DNA of 50,420 nt from Akkermansia muciniphila (GTDB lineage Bacteria > Verrucomicrobiota > Verrucomicrobiia > Verrucomicrobiales > Akkermansiaceae): the NCBI GenBank assembly GCA_945873305.1, contig CAMCCX010000008.1:1-50420 (forward strand), in the 5' to 3' direction. Of this stretch, positions 48,526 to 50,420 are shown piece by piece. A program made the position numbers and the translations under genes. Below the pieces are notes generated by a model that had not been told where the DNA came from, searched no databases, and saw nothing but the letters and a program-made list of their open reading frames with translations. How positions within the stretch are numbered: position 1 is the stretch's first letter; each line of letters starts with the position of its first letter.

Positions 48526-49599
48526 ATGTCCGCCAAGATTCGTTTCACTTCCGCCACCGCCACCGGGCTCGTGCTCGCCAAGGTCGGTCATCCGCAACGG
48601 GATGAGCCGCTTCAAACTTCCAAGGAAGTTTTCAAGATCGATGAAAAGGACCAGGAGCCGCTTGCCGCCATCTTTCTCAAGCCGTTCAAAAATCTCACCG
48701 CCCACCGCTTCAGCCATCATTCGTCGCTCGACCAGCACGAAATGAACGCCTACGCCGCCGCCATTTTCGCCTCGGACGACGGGCTGTTGGAAAAAGGCTG
48801 CGACATCGCCAAGCGCCTCTACGCCAAGTCGAACCACCCGAACATCAAGTCCGGCGACCTTTGTATTTCCCTCGTCAAGGACATCGACATCGACGGCGCG
48901 CTCACCCAGGGCCTCTGCATCCTCAAGTCCGAGAGCGTGGTGCCCTTCCTCAGCATTTCCACCCGCGACGGCGACCTAGAACTCCACACCGAGCAGGGGA
49001 TCAACCCGGAGAAAATCGACAAGGGCTGCCTGATTCTCAACCACCTCGCCAACAAGGGCTACTACGTCCTGACCTTCGACCGCACCGGTTCGGACTCGCG
49101 CTTCTGGGTCCGTGACTTCCTCGGCGTGGTGCCCATCACCGACAGCCCGTTCCTGACTAACAAATACGCGGGAATGGCCGTGGCCTTCATCGAGAAGGAG
49201 AAAAAGGAGAAGCCCGCCGCCGCCGACGACGACACGCCGCCGTGGGACAACTCGAACGCCGCGATCACCTACTTTGAGGAGAAGGAGAATTTCAGTCTCC
49301 AGGAATTCGAGGAGGAAGTGCTCAAGACGCCGGACGCCAAGGCCAGGTTCGCCGAGCACCGCTCGAAAATCGAGGAGGAGCAGGGGCACAAGTTAGACGA
49401 CTCGTTCGAGATTTCCAAGAAGGACGTCAGCAAGGCGAAGAGGAAGATCCGCACCTCGATGAAGCTCGATACCGGGGTGGAAATCCGCCTCAAGCCCGCC
49501 GTCGCCGCCAAGCCGGACGCCGTCCTCGAGCACGGCTTCGACGAGGAACGGAAAATGAAGTTCATCAAGATCTACTTCAACGAGGACCTCGCGGATTGA
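48526..49599 (+). CDS. Nucleoid-associated protein, NdpA/YejK (37-kDa) family
   Basis: The 357-aa protein shows the family layout: an N-terminal domain (FLKPFKNLTAHRFSHHSSLD; AAAIFASDDGLLEKGCDIAK), a central beta region with LHTEQGINPEKIDKGCLILN, FDRTGSDSRFWVRDFLGVVP and a helical C-terminal region with EEKENFSLQEFEEEVLKTPD. A strand ending KMKFIKIYFNEDLAD closes it. Members bind the nucleoid; their detailed role is unclear. Acidic insertions (PAAADDDTPPWDN) are specific to this copy. ATG 48526 is the first start and leads straight into the conserved strand. A double palindromic repeat begins 11 bases after the stop. Confidence 0.8.
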   Translation: MSAKIRFTSATATGLVLAKVGHPQRDEPLQTSKEVFKIDEKDQEPLAAIFLKPFKNLTAHRFSHHSSLDQHEMNAYAAAIFASDDGLLEKGCDIAKRLYAKSNHPNIKSGDLCISLVKDIDIDGALTQGLCILKSESVVPFLSISTRDGDLELHTEQGINPEKIDKGCLILNHLANKGYYVLTFDRTGSDSRFWVRDFLGVVPITDSPFLTNKYAGMAVAFIEKEKKEKPAAADDDTPPWDNSNAAITYFEEKENFSLQEFEEEVLKTPDAKARFAEHRSKIEEEQGHKLDDSFEISKKDVSKAKRKIRTSMKLDTGVEIRLKPAVAAKPDAVLEHGFDEERKMKFIKIYFNEDLAD

Positions 49600-49609
49600 G
49601 CGGGTATGG

Positions 49610-49680
49610 GAAAGTGTCCCGACTGTCTCAGTCGGGAGCGCTGCCCCGGGTATCCGACTGAGACAGTCGGAACACATTCC
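49610..49680. repeat. Two facing copies of the GTGTCCCGACTGTCTCAGTCGGG hairpin repeat
   Basis: CCCGACTG-TCT-CAGTCGGG (49618-49636) and TCCGACTG-AGA-CAGTCGGA (49653-49671) lie head to head. Each is flanked outside by an AA(A/T)GTGT-type arm in inverted orientation. The same hairpin core overlaps the stop at 33515. The block sits directly after the NdpA-like gene. Confidence 0.75.
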
Positions 49681-49723
49681 TCCGGTCCGCGGTCACTCTC
49701 CCGGTTCACTAATTTTGAAACTC

Positions 49724-50299
49724 ATGAAAACACTCCGTTGGTTCGGTTACGCGTTGCTGGTTCTGGTCATCCTCATCGGGTTCGCCTGGGCCTTCGGCGC
49801 GTTGTATTACGACGGGCCGTCCCCGTTGTTCGCGGCGGCGCAGGCGTTGGGGATGCTGGCGGTGTTCGGGTTCGTGCGGCCGTGCCGGCGCAAGCTCGCG
49901 GTCTTCGGGATCTGGTTCGCCGCCGTGCTCGGCTGGTGGCTCACGCTCAAGCCGGCAGCCGACGGCAAGTGGCAATCCGACGTGGCGCAAATCCCGTGGG
50001 CGGAAATAAAGGGCGACGAAGTCACCATTCACAACGTCCGGAACTTTGACTACCGGACAGAAACAGATTTCACCCCGCGCTGGGAGACCCGCACGATGCG
50101 ACTCTCGCAGCTCACCGGCATCGACATGTTCGTCAATTATTGGGGCTCGCCGTGGATGGCGCACCCGATTGTCAGCTTCCGGTTCGCCGACTCGGCACCG
50201 CTTTGTTTCTCGATCGAAACCCGGAAAAAGGAGGGGCAAAGCTATTCCGCGATCGGCGGACTCTATCGCCAATACAGGGGAAATTTTTCTTTCCGTTAA
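49724..50299 (+). CDS. DUF4105 membrane protein, C-terminally truncated
   Basis: The 191-residue frame opens with two or three membrane helices (MKTLRWFGYALLVLVILIGF; FAAAQALGMLAVFGFVRP; KLAVFGIWFAAVLGWWLT). The start of a DUF4105 periplasmic domain follows: VTIHNVRNFDYRTETDFTPR, MRLSQLTGIDMFVNYWGSPW, MAHPIVSFRF and FSIETRKKEGQSYSAIGGLY. In intact relatives, as I recall the family, this last segment continues R-Q-Y-E-L and a further 100-150 residues with the rest of the cysteine-peptidase-like fold. Here the frame ends RQYRGNFSFR at 50299, and the following AT-rich sequence is unrelated. The truncation point is about 50276. It is probably inactive. ATG 49724 is preferred over TTG 49715. Confidence 0.78.
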   Translation: MKTLRWFGYALLVLVILIGFAWAFGALYYDGPSPLFAAAQALGMLAVFGFVRPCRRKLAVFGIWFAAVLGWWLTLKPAADGKWQSDVAQIPWAEIKGDEVTIHNVRNFDYRTETDFTPRWETRTMRLSQLTGIDMFVNYWGSPWMAHPIVSFRFADSAPLCFSIETRKKEGQSYSAIGGLYRQYRGNFSFR

Positions 50300-50420
50300 A
50301 TTGTTAAAATCTCAGCAGGCTGGCTGATGGACATTCGATAGGAGAATCCGATCTCACCTGCAAGCTCCGAATGCACTCCCGCGCTGGGAAGGGCCGGAGG
50401 AGCCGACGAGGAGCGGAGCG

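Noticed and set aside
1-50420. Possible enrichment of the word GTTAG/CTAAC across the window
   Set aside because: It catches the eye in GC-rich coding sequence, but the rough count (about 45) is not above what base composition predicts.

Overview
The window looks like a chromosomal segment of a high-GC Verrucomicrobiota bacterium of the Luteolibacter/Haloferula/Akkermansiaceae kind. Evidence: a PEP-CTERM protein with a short Arg-rich tail, a Planctomycetes-Verrucomicrobia type cytochrome c/WD40 protein, a chlamydia-like phosphatidylserine decarboxylase with a GGSS site, a CoA-transferase/GNAT fusion, a very large secreted repeat protein beside an ECF sigma factor, and few clear Shine-Dalgarno sequences. 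The taxon is inferred from gene content only.

Layout. 1-5400: the end of a probable glycoside hydrolase, a doubly frameshifted AbrB-type antitoxin relic, argG, a TSUP exporter, a 5'-truncated calcium-repeat protein fragment and the CoA-transferase/GNAT fusion. 5430-6970: an intact PIN toxin/antitoxin pair with a palindromic operator, then a ruined type I-C-like CRISPR adaptation locus in which the 5' part of cas4 is joined directly to the 3' part of cas2, ending in a possible transposase remnant. 6990-9610: tRNA-Val, dnaG, an HU-like protein and a strong terminator.

9792-16996 is a 7.2-kb integrative element in tRNA-Ala(GGC), bounded by 32-bp direct repeats. It carries a tyrosine recombinase, two unknown genes, a small HTH gene and a RecA/RepA-like ATPase in one tightly overlapping operon, then a lipoprotein and a secreted Sel1-repeat/trypsin-like protease as cargo.

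17141-22015: a PEP-CTERM protein, a Nudix hydrolase, glgA, a DUF1460 amidase-like protein and rnhA. 22190-33517 is the most unusual block: an ECF sigma factor, a 1053-aa membrane protein joining an anti-sigma-like N-terminus, a Wzc/GumC-like coiled coil and a von Willebrand A domain, a small secreted protein with a repeated GHGPDIGS motif, and a 2257-aa envelope protein with two related halves around a membrane bundle. Together they suggest a regulated cell-envelope system of unknown function. This is my main candidate for an undescribed system.

33544-50299: psd-glnD, a TPR lipoprotein, a GH78-like rhamnosidase, a Kef-type antiporter, tsaD-HAD phosphatase-OmpA-like protein, the cytochrome/WD40 protein, a small membrane protein facing a TetR regulator, a NdpA/YejK-like nucleoid protein and a C-terminally truncated DUF4105 membrane protein. 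Related hairpin repeats lie at or just after the 3' ends of three genes (33508, 42108 and 49610).
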